64,000 bases of DNA from Rhodopseudomonas sp. BAL398 (GCF_033001325.1 NZ_CP133111.1:62001-126000); one strand, 5' to 3'; shown: positions 44,356 to 53,898, numbered from the stretch's first letter. Translations and numbers: made by a program. The notes: generated by a model from the sequence alone, not told the origin.

Positions 44356-44973
44356 CTAGTTCGATTTCTTTTTGCTAGGTCGAGCGTTTTCAACGAAAAC
44401 CAAGGCAAAGATCGGGCGTAACATCCCCTCGAAAAGATCCCGATCAGGTTTTATCCTGGCGAGCACGCGAATGCCCAGCAACTGACCGAGCAGCATCCGC
44501 GCGAGATCTTCCGCCGATTGAGATGCCGACACCGTTCCATCGCGTTGGCCCGAGGCGAGGCATCGGAGGAAGAACGCCTCTACGTCACCCAAAAAAGTCG
44601 CGACGATCTGCTGGAAATCTCGGTCCTCGGGAACGTGTTCCAGCGTCGAATTCACCAGCATGCACCCCCTGCGGCGCTTGTCCGTGACCGACCGATCGAC
44701 GATTTCTCCAAAGAACGCCACAATGGCTTCGTGGGCCGGCATCGTGCTTTCGATCCGACGTATCCGCTCCCGGAATGTCTGCTCCAGATAGCGGCTGAGA
44801 GCGTTTCGGTAGAGGGTCCGCTTGTCGCCGAAAGCATTGTAAAGGCTGGCGCCGGCAATGCCCATGCGGTCAGCCAGATCGCGAACGGAGGTCGCCTCAT
44901 AGCCGTGAAGCCAGAACTGCTCCATCGCGGCGTCGATCACCGCCCTCTCATCGAATTCGCGCGGTCTGGCCAT
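44356..44973 (-). CDS. TetR/AcrR family regulator
   Basis: 205 residues. The HTH is MARPREFDERAVIDAAMEQF, WLHGYEATSVRDLADRMGIA, GASLYNAFGDKRTLY. This opening is typical of the subgroup with a C-terminal domain containing RGCMLVNSTLE (AcuR/YxaF-like). Such proteins usually sense electrophiles or small organic compounds and control reductases, GSTs or pumps, which fits the neighbouring genes at 45.3-48.4 kb (DMT, GST, SDR, GST). It could be their repressor, being divergent from them with a 354-bp gap. Confidence 0.9.
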   Translation of the reverse strand: MARPREFDERAVIDAAMEQFWLHGYEATSVRDLADRMGIAGASLYNAFGDKRTLYRNALSRYLEQTFRERIRRIESTMPAHEAIVAFFGEIVDRSVTDKRRRGCMLVNSTLEHVPEDRDFQQIVATFLGDVEAFFLRCLASGQRDGTVSASQSAEDLARMLLGQLLGIRVLARIKPDRDLFEGMLRPIFALVFVENARPSKKKSN

Positions 44974-45327
44974 TGCTCTCGATTTCGAATTTCAGGTTTC
45001 CAATTGAACTCATTACCATCTGCTGGCCAGGATGGGGAAGGCCAATATTACGCGTCGAGGCTGCAGCGTCTCGGCGGCAAACCTGGAAAATTATGGATCG
45101 ATGGCTCTAATACAGGCGGTCGACGGATGTCTGGTCGTCGCCGGGGCTCTGATGGGAGAGCCCAGCCTCTATCGCGGTGCCTGCCGGAGCGCCATAGACG
45201 CCGGGCCAGCCTTCCAACGGCTCCACATTTTTGACACGCAGTCACCGGACAGCGTCAAGGCTGTTGAACTATTCTAGAACGTGTGATCTAAAACGATCGC
45301 TGCCCGGAACTGGAATCGGCTACCGTC
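44974..45327. other. 354-bp interval, possible gene fragment
   Basis: There is no complete gene. The plus-strand frame to 45277 (reading LENYGSMALIQAVDGCLVV and ending in PDSVKAVELF) could be the tail of a lost gene. I cannot name it. Promoters for the divergent tetR and DMT genes must lie here, but I found no convincing palindrome. Confidence 0.35.
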
Positions 45328-46266
45328 ATGATATCACTCCCCGGCGAGATCGCCCTACCGGACACGACCGACCGAGCGAAGACGCCGAGCCCGCCCAGCG
45401 GGCTCGCGTGGGCATCGTTGTCGGTAGCGATCTTTTCGGGCTGGTTCGTCGTCACAAGGCTTGGTCTCAGCCAAAATCTTCAGGTGTGGGATGTGATTGC
45501 GCTTCGCTTCGGGGAGGGCGCACTTTTTCTGACGCCGACCCTGTTGATCGGAACATCGCGGTTACCGCTGCGCGCATGGCCAACGGGCATTCCACTTGCG
45601 GTGTTGTGGGGCGCACCCTTCATCTTCTTCGTCGGAACCGGGCTGCGGCTGACATCGGCGGTCCTGGCCTCCTCCATCGCACCTGCGTTGATGCCGATAT
45701 TTGCCGGGGTTTTCGTTTGGATAAGCCGCGGGCAGTGTCCCCGATGGATCGAGATATCCGGCTACGCACTCATCATGGCCGGTCTCGTCCTGCTCGTCTG
45801 GTGCAGCGTACCAGCAGAGGGGCAGATGAACACGATGGGCATTCTTTCGCTGATCGTCGCGGCGGCGATGTGGGGGTTTTACACGCTGCGCCTGAAGGCG
45901 AGCGGATTATCACCGCTCCAGGCGACGGCTCTGATCTGCTTCTGGTCCACAGTTCTCTACCTGCCGATCTACTTCGGTGCCGGGCTGTCCAACCTGTCCC
46001 GTGCTTCGGCCGGTGAATTGTTGTTTCAGTCGACCTACCAAGGGTTCCTGATGAGTGTGGTGGCAGTCCTCGCGTTCAATCGCGCCGTCGCGACGCTGGG
46101 CCCACGGGCTTCCTCTGCCATCGTTGCCCTCGTGCCGGTCGCCGTCGTGTTGTTCGCGATTCCGGTGCTCAACGAATTTCCGTCGTTGATCGCGTTGGCG
46201 TCCATCTGCGGCATTGCGTTCGGCGTCATGCTCACCGCCGCGCCGGAAAAACCAGAGCGTTACTAA
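45328..46266 (+). CDS. DMT-family (EamA) transporter
   Basis: 312 residues with ten predicted membrane segments in two EamA repeats (LAWASLSVAIFSGWFVVTRL; IAPALMPIFAGVFVW at the end of repeat 1; GILSLIVAAAMWGFYTLRLK; VALVPVAVVLFAIPVL). Such proteins export amino acids or small metabolites, but the substrate cannot be read from sequence. Followed 18 bp later by a GST gene in the same direction, so probably one operon with the detoxification genes. Confidence 0.9.
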   Translation: MISLPGEIALPDTTDRAKTPSPPSGLAWASLSVAIFSGWFVVTRLGLSQNLQVWDVIALRFGEGALFLTPTLLIGTSRLPLRAWPTGIPLAVLWGAPFIFFVGTGLRLTSAVLASSIAPALMPIFAGVFVWISRGQCPRWIEISGYALIMAGLVLLVWCSVPAEGQMNTMGILSLIVAAAMWGFYTLRLKASGLSPLQATALICFWSTVLYLPIYFGAGLSNLSRASAGELLFQSTYQGFLMSVVAVLAFNRAVATLGPRASSAIVALVPVAVVLFAIPVLNEFPSLIALASICGIAFGVMLTAAPEKPERY

Positions 46267-46283
46267 TCGCACAGGAGATCACA

Positions 46284-46991
46284 ATGATCCGATTCTACTT
46301 CCATCCGACACCCAATCCCGCAAAAGTCGCGCTGATGCTGGAAGAAACCGGTCTGCCTTATGAAATTGTACCGGTGGACACCAGCAAGGGCGAGCAGCAC
46401 ACGCCGTCATTTCGCGCCATAAACCCGAACGGCAAGGTGCCGGCCATCATCGATACCGAGGGACCCGATGGCAAAGAGGCGCGCGTCTTCGATTCGGGCG
46501 CGATCTTGCTCTATCTCGGTGAAAAAACCGGGCGTCTGTTGGGCAGCGCGGCCGACAAGCCCGAATTGCTGTCGTGGCTGTTCTTCCTCGCGACCGGAAT
46601 CGGACCGTTCTCGGGGCAGGCCGTGCACTTCCAGCACGCCGCCCCGGAGAAGCTCGCCTACGCGATCAACCGTTACCGTCGTGAAGTCGAGCGTCACTAC
46701 GAAGTGCTGGACAAGCATCTCGACGGGCGCGAGTTCATTGTCGGCGAGGAATTTACGATTGCCGACATCTCTGCCTGGGGCTGGCTTGACCGCGCCGGGC
46801 GCGTGCTTCCCGGCGAGAGCGACCCCCTTGCGGCATTTCCGAACGTCAAGCGTCTGTTCGAGGCGATCGATTCCCGCCCGGCCGTCGCCAGGGCGCGGGC
46901 GGTCGGGAAGGGTCATGCCTTCAAGAAGGAGATGGATGAGGAGACCAAGCGAGCCTTGTTTCCTTCGAATTTTCCGAAGGCAGCCGTCTGA
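46284..46991 (+). CDS. Glutathione S-transferase, YghU/YfcG-like
   Basis: 235 residues. The N-terminal thioredoxin-fold domain (MIRFYFHPTPNPAKVALMLE, NPNGKVPAIIDTEGPDG, FDSGAILLYLGEKTG) keeps the TPNPxKV and S-x-A-I motifs of the Nu-class/YfcG group that bind GSH or GSSG. The C-terminal helical domain has FTIADISAWGWLDRA. Members act as disulfide-bond reductases or peroxidases. It lies between the DMT transporter and an SDR gene, in one likely operon. Confidence 0.92.
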   Translation: MIRFYFHPTPNPAKVALMLEETGLPYEIVPVDTSKGEQHTPSFRAINPNGKVPAIIDTEGPDGKEARVFDSGAILLYLGEKTGRLLGSAADKPELLSWLFFLATGIGPFSGQAVHFQHAAPEKLAYAINRYRREVERHYEVLDKHLDGREFIVGEEFTIADISAWGWLDRAGRVLPGESDPLAAFPNVKRLFEAIDSRPAVARARAVGKGHAFKKEMDEETKRALFPSNFPKAAV

Positions 46992-47020
46992 AACACCCAG
47001 CAGGACAAAGGAATTCGAAA

Positions 47021-47827
47021 ATGAAAATCGCGGGAAAGCGGGCGCTCGTCACCGGGGGCTCCAGCGGAATCGGCTTGGCGATCGCAGAGGCATTGTTGGC
47101 CAAGGGCGCTAAGGTTGTCATCAGTGGCCGCAGGCCGGGCGTCCTGAAGGCGGCCGCCGAGACGCTACGCAAGAGCGGCGGGTCCGTCGAAGCTATCGCT
47201 GCCGATATCGGGACCGAAGAAGGCCGCGCGAACACGCTTGCGTTCGCGATCGACAAGCTGGGCGGCCTCGATGTCCTGGTCAACAACGCGGGTGGCGTCC
47301 GGGCCGGTCGCCTCGAAGACACCAGCGAGGCGGAAATCAGGAGTATGATCGAGGTCGACCTGGTGGCACCGATCATGCTGACGCGCGCGGCGTTACCGGA
47401 ATTGCGCGCGGGCAAGGATTCAGTCGTGGTCAACATCACATCCGGCATCGCCCTCGTGGCAGCGCCATTCTATTCCACCTATGCGGGCGTGAAAGCCGGT
47501 CTGGCGAAGTTCGGTGAGTCGCTTCGGCGCGAACTCAAGGGCGAGGGGGTGCACGTTATAACCGTATATCCCGGCGCAACCGAGACGCCGATGATGAGCT
47601 CGAACCGGGCGGGACCGGAACTTGGGTTCACGCGAGAGTCTGCGGAAGCCGTGGCCGCAGCGACCATCGCCGGCATCGAAGACGATGCGTTCGAGGTCAT
47701 CCGCGGCGGCGAGGCGCGTGCCAAGATGATCGCGCTGAACCGCGACGATCCGGCGGCCCTGGACAAGCGGTTTCTGGATCTCAAGCCGGCTCTCGGCGCG
47801 GCGGTCCGCGACCATTCGGCGCTGTGA
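47021..47827 (+). CDS. Short-chain dehydrogenase/reductase
   Basis: 268 residues with the classical SDR set: cofactor loop TGGSSGIG, NNAG (VLVNNAGGVRAG), the catalytic Ser in VVNITSGIA, and Y-x-x-x-K in YSTYAGVKAG. The form is close to the DltE/YdfG group, and the substrate is unknown. Its stop overlaps the start of the next GST gene (TGATG), so the two are translationally coupled within the detoxification operon. Confidence 0.92.
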   Translation: MKIAGKRALVTGGSSGIGLAIAEALLAKGAKVVISGRRPGVLKAAAETLRKSGGSVEAIAADIGTEEGRANTLAFAIDKLGGLDVLVNNAGGVRAGRLEDTSEAEIRSMIEVDLVAPIMLTRAALPELRAGKDSVVVNITSGIALVAAPFYSTYAGVKAGLAKFGESLRRELKGEGVHVITVYPGATETPMMSSNRAGPELGFTRESAEAVAAATIAGIEDDAFEVIRGGEARAKMIALNRDDPAALDKRFLDLKPALGAAVRDHSAL

Positions 47828-48447
47828 TGCTCAAGGTCTGGGGCCGCACCAGTTCGATCAATGTCCAGAAGGTGCTGTGGTGCTGCCATGAGATCGGCCT
47901 GGAATACGAGCGCATTGACGCGGGTCTGCAGTTCGGCGTGAACGACACGCCGGAATATGCGGCGATGAATCCGACCGGGCTGGTCCCGACCATCGAGGAT
48001 GAAGACGTCCAGCTCTGGGAATCGAACGTCATCGTCCGGTATCTCTCGCACAAGCATTCGATGGGTGGACTCTGCCCCGCCGACATTGCGACGCGCTTCG
48101 ATGCGGAAAGATGGATGGACTGGCAGACAGCCCATTTCTGGGCCGTGCTGCGGCCGCTGTACATCGCGCTGATCCGGACTCCGGTCGCGCTGCGCGATGC
48201 AGGCGCGATTTCGCGGGCGGAGGCGCTTTCGATGGCCGCGCTACGCGCACTCGACAGAAGGCTGTCCGACCGGCCGTTCCTGGCCGGCGATGCATTCACG
48301 ATGGGCGACATTCCGGCGGCGGCGACGGTTCATCGCTGGTACAGCCTCGACATTGAGCGTCCGGAGATGCCGAATGTCATGCGTTGGTACGAACGGATGC
48401 AAGAAAGGCCGGCCTATCGGCGGATCGTCATGATTCCCTTGAGTTGA
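47827..48447 (+). CDS. Glutathione S-transferase
   Basis: 206 residues from ATG 47827; a GTG at 47824 is in frame. The N-terminal domain LKVWGRTSSINVQKVLWCCH and MNPTGLVPTIEDEDVQLWES give the S-N-x-x-K/R and (E/W)ESN GSH-site motifs of a theta/beta-like GST. The C-terminal domain has FTMGDIPAAATVHRW. It is the last gene of a DMT-GST-SDR-GST run that points to detoxification of electrophiles. The substrate is unknown. Confidence 0.92.
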   Translation: MLKVWGRTSSINVQKVLWCCHEIGLEYERIDAGLQFGVNDTPEYAAMNPTGLVPTIEDEDVQLWESNVIVRYLSHKHSMGGLCPADIATRFDAERWMDWQTAHFWAVLRPLYIALIRTPVALRDAGAISRAEALSMAALRALDRRLSDRPFLAGDAFTMGDIPAAATVHRWYSLDIERPEMPNVMRWYERMQERPAYRRIVMIPLS

Positions 48448-48572
48448 AGGCGCTAATGATGTTCCAGCGTAAATTCAATTGATCTGCCGCTTTTGATCAG
48501 GAAGCGGGAGTTCCGGATTTACGGATGTGGCGATCATCCGCTTTCCTTCCATCAACTTCAAGATAAAGAGTA

Positions 48573-49322
48573 TTGTCCTTGACCATCAAAGCCGCTGTTT
48601 TCGATGCCTATGGCACCCTCTACGATATCCAGTCGGTGGCTTCCATCATCGACGAAGCGTTCCCTGGCTATGGGGAAATCATCACTCAGATCTGGCGCAT
48701 GAAGCAATTGGAATATACGTGGCTGCGCACGCTGATGCGCCGCTATGAGGATTTCTCGGTCATCACGCGCGAGTCGCTCGCTTACACGCTGAAATTGCTC
48801 GGCCTGCAATACGACGCCGGCGTCTTCGAGCGGATCATGGAAAAATACGTTTATCTCGAGCTCTATCCCGACGCAAAGCCCGCACTCATCGCATTGAAGG
48901 GCCGCAAACTTGCCATTCTGTCCAACGGCAGCACCGATATGCTCAATGCGCTGGTGCGCAACACCGGCATGGACCAGATACTCGATGCCACCATCAGCAT
49001 CGATTCCAAGAAGGTGTTCAAGCCGAGCCCGGACGCCTACACGCTGATCGAATCCAATCTTGGGATCTCCCCGGCGGAGGTCTTGTTCGTGTCGTCAAAT
49101 CCGTTCGACGCGTGCGGTGCCAAGTCTTTTGGCTTGAACGTGGCCTGGATTGAGCGGGTCACGCCCGAGGCGATGGCGTCGGCATGCACCGCTACTGCTG
49201 TTTTGACACCGCTTACAATGTTCAGGGCGATCCGGATGCAGATGGATGAGCTTGGGTTCGAACCCGATTACCGTATCAAGAACCTGGCTGATCTGCCGAA
49301 GCTGGTGAATTCGCTAACTTGA
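48573..49322 (+). CDS. Haloacid dehalogenase, type II (L-2-haloacid dehalogenase family)
   Basis: 249 residues with a TTG start; TTG 48573 or TTG 48579 are both possible, and AAAGAG suits 48579 better. HAD motifs in order: nucleophile Asp in FDAYGTLYD, ILSNGS, the Lys in KKVFKPSPDAY and SSNPFDACGAKSFG, which is the SSNxxD motif of true 2-haloacid dehalogenases and not generic phosphatases. It hydrolyses C-halogen bonds of short 2-haloacids. It stands alone in its own direction before the convergent macAB operon. Confidence 0.88.
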   Translation: MSLTIKAAVFDAYGTLYDIQSVASIIDEAFPGYGEIITQIWRMKQLEYTWLRTLMRRYEDFSVITRESLAYTLKLLGLQYDAGVFERIMEKYVYLELYPDAKPALIALKGRKLAILSNGSTDMLNALVRNTGMDQILDATISIDSKKVFKPSPDAYTLIESNLGISPAEVLFVSSNPFDACGAKSFGLNVAWIERVTPEAMASACTATAVLTPLTMFRAIRMQMDELGFEPDYRIKNLADLPKLVNSLT

Positions 49323-49410
49323 TGCCAGCGGCTTCAGGACTTGGGTGCTCGCTCACCCAGTGTCTTCCGCAGCTAAGTTTGTCAATCGGCATGGAAGCAG
49401 TTGTGCCCGA

Positions 49411-51369
49411 CTAGTCTCGCGACAATGCGGCCAGCGGATCCAGAAATGATGCCTGGCGCGCCGGCAGGTATCCGAACACGACGCCGATGCCGGTCGAGCA
49501 GATGAAAGCGGCCGCGATCGAGCCGCCGGACAGGCTGAGCGGAAAAGCCGGCACCAGCAAATTGAACAATGCAGCCAGGCTGAACGCGATGCCGACGCCG
49601 AGCCCGCCGCCGATCAGGCAGACCATCACCGCCTCGATCAGGAATTGCTGCAGGATGTCGCTGCGCCGAGCGCCGACCGCCATGCGCACGCCGATCTCGC
49701 CGATCCGTTCCGAGACCGACACCAGCATGATATTCATCACACCGATGCCGCCGACCACCAGCGAGATCACCGCGATCGCGGCGATCATCAGCGTCAGCGT
49801 CGCGGTGGTGCTGGTGATGGTCTTGCGAATGTCGTCGGTGTTGAGAATCACAAAGTCCTTCAGCCGGTGCCTGAGCGTGAGCAGCCGGGTCACGTCCTGC
49901 TCCGCGGCTTTGGTCGCCACCTTGTCGTCGACCTTCACCACGATGCTGCGCAGCGTCGAGTTGCCCAGAAAGCGCGCCTGCACGGTGGTGTAGGGCAGAT
50001 AGACCGAGAGGTTCTGACTGGAGCCGAAGCCGGCCTGCTGCTGCTGGGTGACGCCGACGATCCGGCACGGCACCCGGCCGATCAGAATGACCTTGCCGAT
50101 CGGCCCGTCGGGATCGTCGGCGAAAAATGTCTGGCGGGTCTTTTCGTCGATCACCACGTCCTGGCTGATGTCGCGCAGGTCGGTCTCGTCGAAAAACTGG
50201 CCCGTCGACAGCTTGGTGCCCTTCACGGCGAAATACTGCGCGCCGACGCCGTTCACCAGCGCATTGGCCTCCAGCGGCCCGTGGCGCAAGGTGGTGCTGG
50301 TCGACACCGTGGGCGTGACGCCATCGACATAGGGCTGCAGGGCCAGCGCTCTGGCATCGGCCAGCACCAACGTCTTGATCTTGGACGAGCGGACGTCGCC
50401 GAGATCCTTGCCGGGAAAGATCTCGATCGTATTGGTGCCGAGGCTGGAGATGTCGGTCAGCACCTTGCGTTTGGCAGCGTCGCCCACCGCGATGATGAAC
50501 ACCACCGAGGCGATGCCGATGATGATGCCCAGCATGGTCAGGAAGGTGCGCAGCCGATGCGCTGCCATCGCCAGCATCGCCATGCGGAAGGCTTCGGCGA
50601 TGCGGTCGAGCCGGCTTTGCCACGGCCGGCGCGTTCGGGCCGGCGCTGGCGCGGCGGCGCTGCGGGGCGCGGGCGCGTCGGTCGATGTCGCGCGGTCGCT
50701 GATCACCACGCCGTCGCTGAGTTCGATCACCCGCTTGGCGCGCGCCGCCACCGCGGCGTCGTGGGTCACGATGATCACCGTCTTGCCGTCGGCGTGCAGC
50801 TCGTCGAGAATGCGCAGCACCTCGTCGCCGCTGCGGCGGTCGAGCGCGCCGGTCGGCTCGTCGGCCAGAATGACGTCGGCGCCGTTCATCAATGCGCGCG
50901 CGATCGACACCCGCTGCTGCTGGCCGCCGGACAGCTGGTTCGGGCGATGGCTGGCGCGATCGGTGATCCCGAGCCGCGCCAGCAGATGGGCTGCCCGATC
51001 GCGCCGCTGCTCGCTGGCCTGACCCGCATAGATCGCCGGAATTTCGACATTGCCGAGCGCCGTCAGCTCCGGCAGCAGGTGATAGCGCTGGAAGATGAAG
51101 CCGAAATGTTCGCGCCGCAGCGCTGCCAATTGATCGGCGTCGAGCGAGGAGGTCTCGCGGCCGGCGATCTGATAGCTGCCCGAGCTTGGACGGTCGAGGC
51201 AGCCCAGGATGTTCATCAGCGTCGATTTGCCCGACCCCGACGCCCCCATGATGGCGACCATCTCGCCGGGCTCGATCGTCAGATCGAGGTCGCGCAGCGC
51301 CACCACCGTCGCGTCGCCGGAGGCAAATTCGCGGCGCAGGCCGCGCAGCACAATGGTCGAACGGGCCAT
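49411..51369 (-). CDS. macB: MacB-type ABC transporter (ATPase fused to permease)
   Basis: 652 residues. The ABC domain shows Walker A GASGSGKST, the Q-loop FQRYHLLPEL, signature LSGGQQQR and Walker B VILADEPTGALD. A linker and the MacB permease follow, with one membrane helix (FLTMLGIIIGIASVVFIIAV), a large periplasmic domain and three C-terminal FtsX helices. With MacA it forms a mechanotransmission pump that expels macrolides, toxins or lipids from the periplasm through a TolC-like channel. It starts 3 bp after the macA stop, in one operon. Confidence 0.95.
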   Translation of the reverse strand: MARSTIVLRGLRREFASGDATVVALRDLDLTIEPGEMVAIMGASGSGKSTLMNILGCLDRPSSGSYQIAGRETSSLDADQLAALRREHFGFIFQRYHLLPELTALGNVEIPAIYAGQASEQRRDRAAHLLARLGITDRASHRPNQLSGGQQQRVSIARALMNGADVILADEPTGALDRRSGDEVLRILDELHADGKTVIIVTHDAAVAARAKRVIELSDGVVISDRATSTDAPAPRSAAAPAPARTRRPWQSRLDRIAEAFRMAMLAMAAHRLRTFLTMLGIIIGIASVVFIIAVGDAAKRKVLTDISSLGTNTIEIFPGKDLGDVRSSKIKTLVLADARALALQPYVDGVTPTVSTSTTLRHGPLEANALVNGVGAQYFAVKGTKLSTGQFFDETDLRDISQDVVIDEKTRQTFFADDPDGPIGKVILIGRVPCRIVGVTQQQQAGFGSSQNLSVYLPYTTVQARFLGNSTLRSIVVKVDDKVATKAAEQDVTRLLTLRHRLKDFVILNTDDIRKTITSTTATLTLMIAAIAVISLVVGGIGVMNIMLVSVSERIGEIGVRMAVGARRSDILQQFLIEAVMVCLIGGGLGVGIAFSLAALFNLLVPAFPLSLSGGSIAAAFICSTGIGVVFGYLPARQASFLDPLAALSRD

Positions 51370-51372
51370 GGC

Positions 51373-52587
51373 TTACATTCTCGGCGGCGGAGCGTCGCTG
51401 CCGCCCGACGACGGTTGGGCGTCGCCGGTTGTCCGGCGCAGCACGACATTGTCGCCCGCCGCGAGGCCGGAGAGAACTTGCGCCATCAGCTTGTTGTTGA
51501 TGCCGATCTTGACCGAGCGCGACGACACCGTGCCGTCGACGCCGACGACCTCGACCAGATAGCTGCCATCGGGATTGCGCCTGGTCAACGCCGCGGATGG
51601 AATCGTCAGCGCCTGATGGGCCTGCGCGACCACGACGTGCACTTCCGCCGTCATATAGGTGCGCAGCCGGCCATCGGAATTGGGCGCGGTGAAGATGGCG
51701 TTGTAATAGATCGCCGAGGTCGAGGTCGATGCCGCCGATGAGCTGGAGGTCACGCTCGTCGAACTGAAGCTGCTGTCGTTCTTGATCGATTCCGGCGCGG
51801 GTTCGATGAAATCCAGCTGCGCGCTATAGCGATGGTCGGGGTCGCCGAGAATGTTGAAATAGACCTCCTGTCCGGGCTTCACCTTGATGACGTCGACTTC
51901 GGAAATCTCGGCTCGGATCGTCATCACCTCGACCTGACCGAGAATCACGATGGTCGGCGCCGACTGCACGGCGTTGACGGTCTGGCCTTCCTGGGTGACC
52001 ACCGCCAGCACCGTGCCTTCGATCGGCGCGGTGACTTTGGTATAGTCGAGATTGACGCGGGCATTGGCCACCGACACCTCGGCCTGGGTGATCTGGGCGT
52101 CCAATGCCGCGATCTGCGCCTCGGTCTGCTTGACGGTGGCGACCGCGGTGTCGAAATCGGCGCGCGGGGTCGCCTTCTGCGCGACGGTCAGCCGATTGCG
52201 GGCCAGCGTGGATTGCGCAAGCGCCAGCGTGGCCTCCTTCTCGTCGCGCTGCGCGCGCATGTTCTGCAGCGCAGCCTCGGCGGTTCGCAGGTCGTTCTGC
52301 TTGGTGATGGGATCGATCTGGGCGATCAGGTCGCCGAGTTTGACCTTGTCACCGATCTTGACCTTGAGCGAGATCACCCGGCCGGACACCTGGGCGCCTA
52401 CCGCGACCATCTTGATCGGCTTCAGCGTGCCGCTGGCCAGCACGGTCTCTTCGATGTCGGAGAGCTTCGCCGCGGCGGTAACGGGGGGCGGTGCCTTCGC
52501 CGGAAAGAATTTGGCCTTGATCATCCAGCCCGCGATCAGCACGACCATCAATGCGCCGACAAACGCCACGCGCCGAACATTAAACAT
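51373..52587 (-). CDS. macA: MacA-type periplasmic adaptor subunit
   Basis: 404 residues. An N-terminal membrane anchor (VAFVGALMVVLIAGWMI) is followed by the lipoyl half-motif (KLSDIEETVLASGTLKPIKM, VAVGAQVSGRV), a coiled-coil hairpin (about 90-170) and the second half (APIEGTVLAVVTQEGQTVNA), then beta-barrel and membrane-proximal domains. A Ser/Thr-rich stretch (SSFSSTSVTSSSSAASTSTS, about residue 280) is inserted in the beta-barrel part and is longer than in E. coli MacA. It couples MacB to the outer-membrane channel. Confidence 0.95.
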   Translation of the reverse strand: MFNVRRVAFVGALMVVLIAGWMIKAKFFPAKAPPPVTAAAKLSDIEETVLASGTLKPIKMVAVGAQVSGRVISLKVKIGDKVKLGDLIAQIDPITKQNDLRTAEAALQNMRAQRDEKEATLALAQSTLARNRLTVAQKATPRADFDTAVATVKQTEAQIAALDAQITQAEVSVANARVNLDYTKVTAPIEGTVLAVVTQEGQTVNAVQSAPTIVILGQVEVMTIRAEISEVDVIKVKPGQEVYFNILGDPDHRYSAQLDFIEPAPESIKNDSSFSSTSVTSSSSAASTSTSAIYYNAIFTAPNSDGRLRTYMTAEVHVVVAQAHQALTIPSAALTRRNPDGSYLVEVVGVDGTVSSRSVKIGINNKLMAQVLSGLAAGDNVVLRRTTGDAQPSSGGSDAPPPRM

Positions 52588-53032
52588 CGGTCATATTTTC
52601 CCAGAAGGCTGGTCAAGGGGGCACATGTGCCGCCCGATAAGGCGTGTCAATCGGCTGCCGGCATCGCCGCTTGTCTCAGCGGAACATGGTTGCAGTAAGG
52701 TGGCGCTGTCAATCGCGCTCGAGCCACGCCGGCCTGCTGGGGCGAGCCAGTTCAACAGAGCGGCTAGCGATCTGCCGGCCCTATGCCGCCGTAGAATGTC
52801 GCAAAATCGGGAAGTCTATTCTGCATCGCGCCGCACCGGCCGCAGAAGCGGCCCACGCGTGGTGGTGGTCGTAGCGTTCGAAGGCGTCGAACGCGCGATC
52901 ATTGGGCTGAGGCAGCAGGGGCATTAGCTGTGCCGCTCAGCGCGGCGGCAGATTGTGATGAACCGGCAGTGACAGTTTCTGCGATGGGTCTTTGACCGAG
53001 CCGGGCGGTGTCTCAGTGATCCTCGTGGCCGA
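52588..53032. other. 445-bp interval without a supported gene
   Basis: Upstream of macA. The short frames here have no recognisable domain or ribosome binding site. The macA promoter must lie in its left part, but I cannot pick it out. Confidence 0.4.
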
Positions 53033-53227
53033 TTACCGAATCGCCACGGAGGTGTCGCTGCTGAGCGTCACCGTCGTGGCGGCCTTGATCGGCGCGCGCG
53101 ACGCGACCAGCGACGAGTCAGTGCGTCCATGAATGCCGACCAACATGACCACGATCGCCAGGGAAGCGGCGAGACCGACAATCTTCAAATGAGTGGCGCG
53201 GTCGGCGGAATGAAAAGAGTGGGACAT
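53033..53227 (-). CDS. Small single-pass membrane protein conserved in Nitrobacteraceae
   Basis: 64 residues from ATG 53227, with GGAG about 6 nt upstream. It opens MSHSFHSADRATHLKIVGLA, followed by one hydrophobic segment (LAASLAIVVMLVGI) and a polar tail. From memory, Bradyrhizobium and Rhodopseudomonas genomes carry many small proteins with this ADRATHLKIV start, which supports the lineage assigned to the window. Function unknown. The longer frame to 53284 is rejected for lack of a binding site. Confidence 0.7.
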   Translation of the reverse strand: MSHSFHSADRATHLKIVGLAASLAIVVMLVGIHGRTDSSLVASRAPIKAATTVTLSSDTSVAIR

Positions 53228-53408
53228 AGCGTACTCCACAGAATATCCGTTCCGACACAGTAGCCGAGCGCCGGCTAAGCGCAACGCGGGGTTGACTTTA
53301 AGCTAACCAGTCTTGCTCACAGGTAGGACCATAATGCGACGACCGCGTTCACACGCTGTTAGTTGTTCTTATGAAAGAGTGAATCGCGCGCCGTGCGTAT
53401 ATTGCCTG

Positions 53409-53625
53409 ATGCCGCCGGCCCTGGTGGAGCGATTGGCGCAGCTGGCGAATGACCGCAGCCGCAATTGGGATGACGCCATCGATGCGATCCAAAGGGGGGG
53501 CGGGTGGCCGGCAAGGCCGGTACATTGCGGCGTTGTTCGAACTGTATGTCGGCCGGATCCGGGAATTTCAGCGCCATCCGCCGCCGGAGGCTTGGACCGG
53601 CGTAGAGGCATTGCTGGCGAAGTGA
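53409..53625 (+). pseudogene. Small conserved-looking gene with a frameshift in a G7 run
   Basis: The frame from ATG 53409 (MPPALVERLAQLANDRSRNW) is sensible up to AIDAIQR, then meets seven Gs (53494-53500). In the frame reached by removing one G it continues as GRYIAALFELYVGRIREFQR and ends WTGVEALLAK at 53625, giving about 71 residues. It is either a real one-base insertion, a slippage site or a sequencing error in the homopolymer. I do not recognise the protein. Confidence 0.5.
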
Positions 53626-53652
53626 CGCCCGCCGCGACGCTCGGCCTGATCC

Positions 53653-53898
53653 ATGGTTGATCGGACCTGCCTTTCTGCTCTAACTGGGGCGGCCAAGGCG
53701 CTGATCCGCGCTAGGGCCGACCCTGGTTGGGTGATCCTTGTTGCGAAACCGGAAGCTTCACAATTGAAATCGCTTGGTGCGATCTTTCTGCTGGCCTTGG
53801 CGGTGTTTGCGTTCGGGCTGTATTCGGACATCACGATGACGCGATGCGTTCGGGGAACGGTCACGGCAGCGCTGGGCCTGTGCGCCCGAGGCGAGTGA
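53653..53898 (+). CDS. Possible small membrane protein
   Basis: 81 residues with one hydrophobic segment (LGAIFLLALAVFAFGLYSDI) flanked by basic and polar parts. There is no clear ribosome binding site before ATG 53653 and no family I can name. It lies between the frameshifted gene and the DUF3095 gene in the same direction. It could be a genuine small protein or a fragment. Confidence 0.3.
   Translation: MVDRTCLSALTGAAKALIRARADPGWVILVAKPEASQLKSLGAIFLLALAVFAFGLYSDITMTRCVRGTVTAALGLCARGE

Noticed and set aside
45032-45277. 81-codon plus-strand frame upstream of the DMT gene
   Set aside because: No ribosome binding site or recognisable family; recorded as a possible fragment within the interval and not as a gene.
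49645-51741. A 698-codon plus-strand open frame opposite macB
   Set aside because: Antisense to macB and macA, H/R/D-rich and without recognisable folds.
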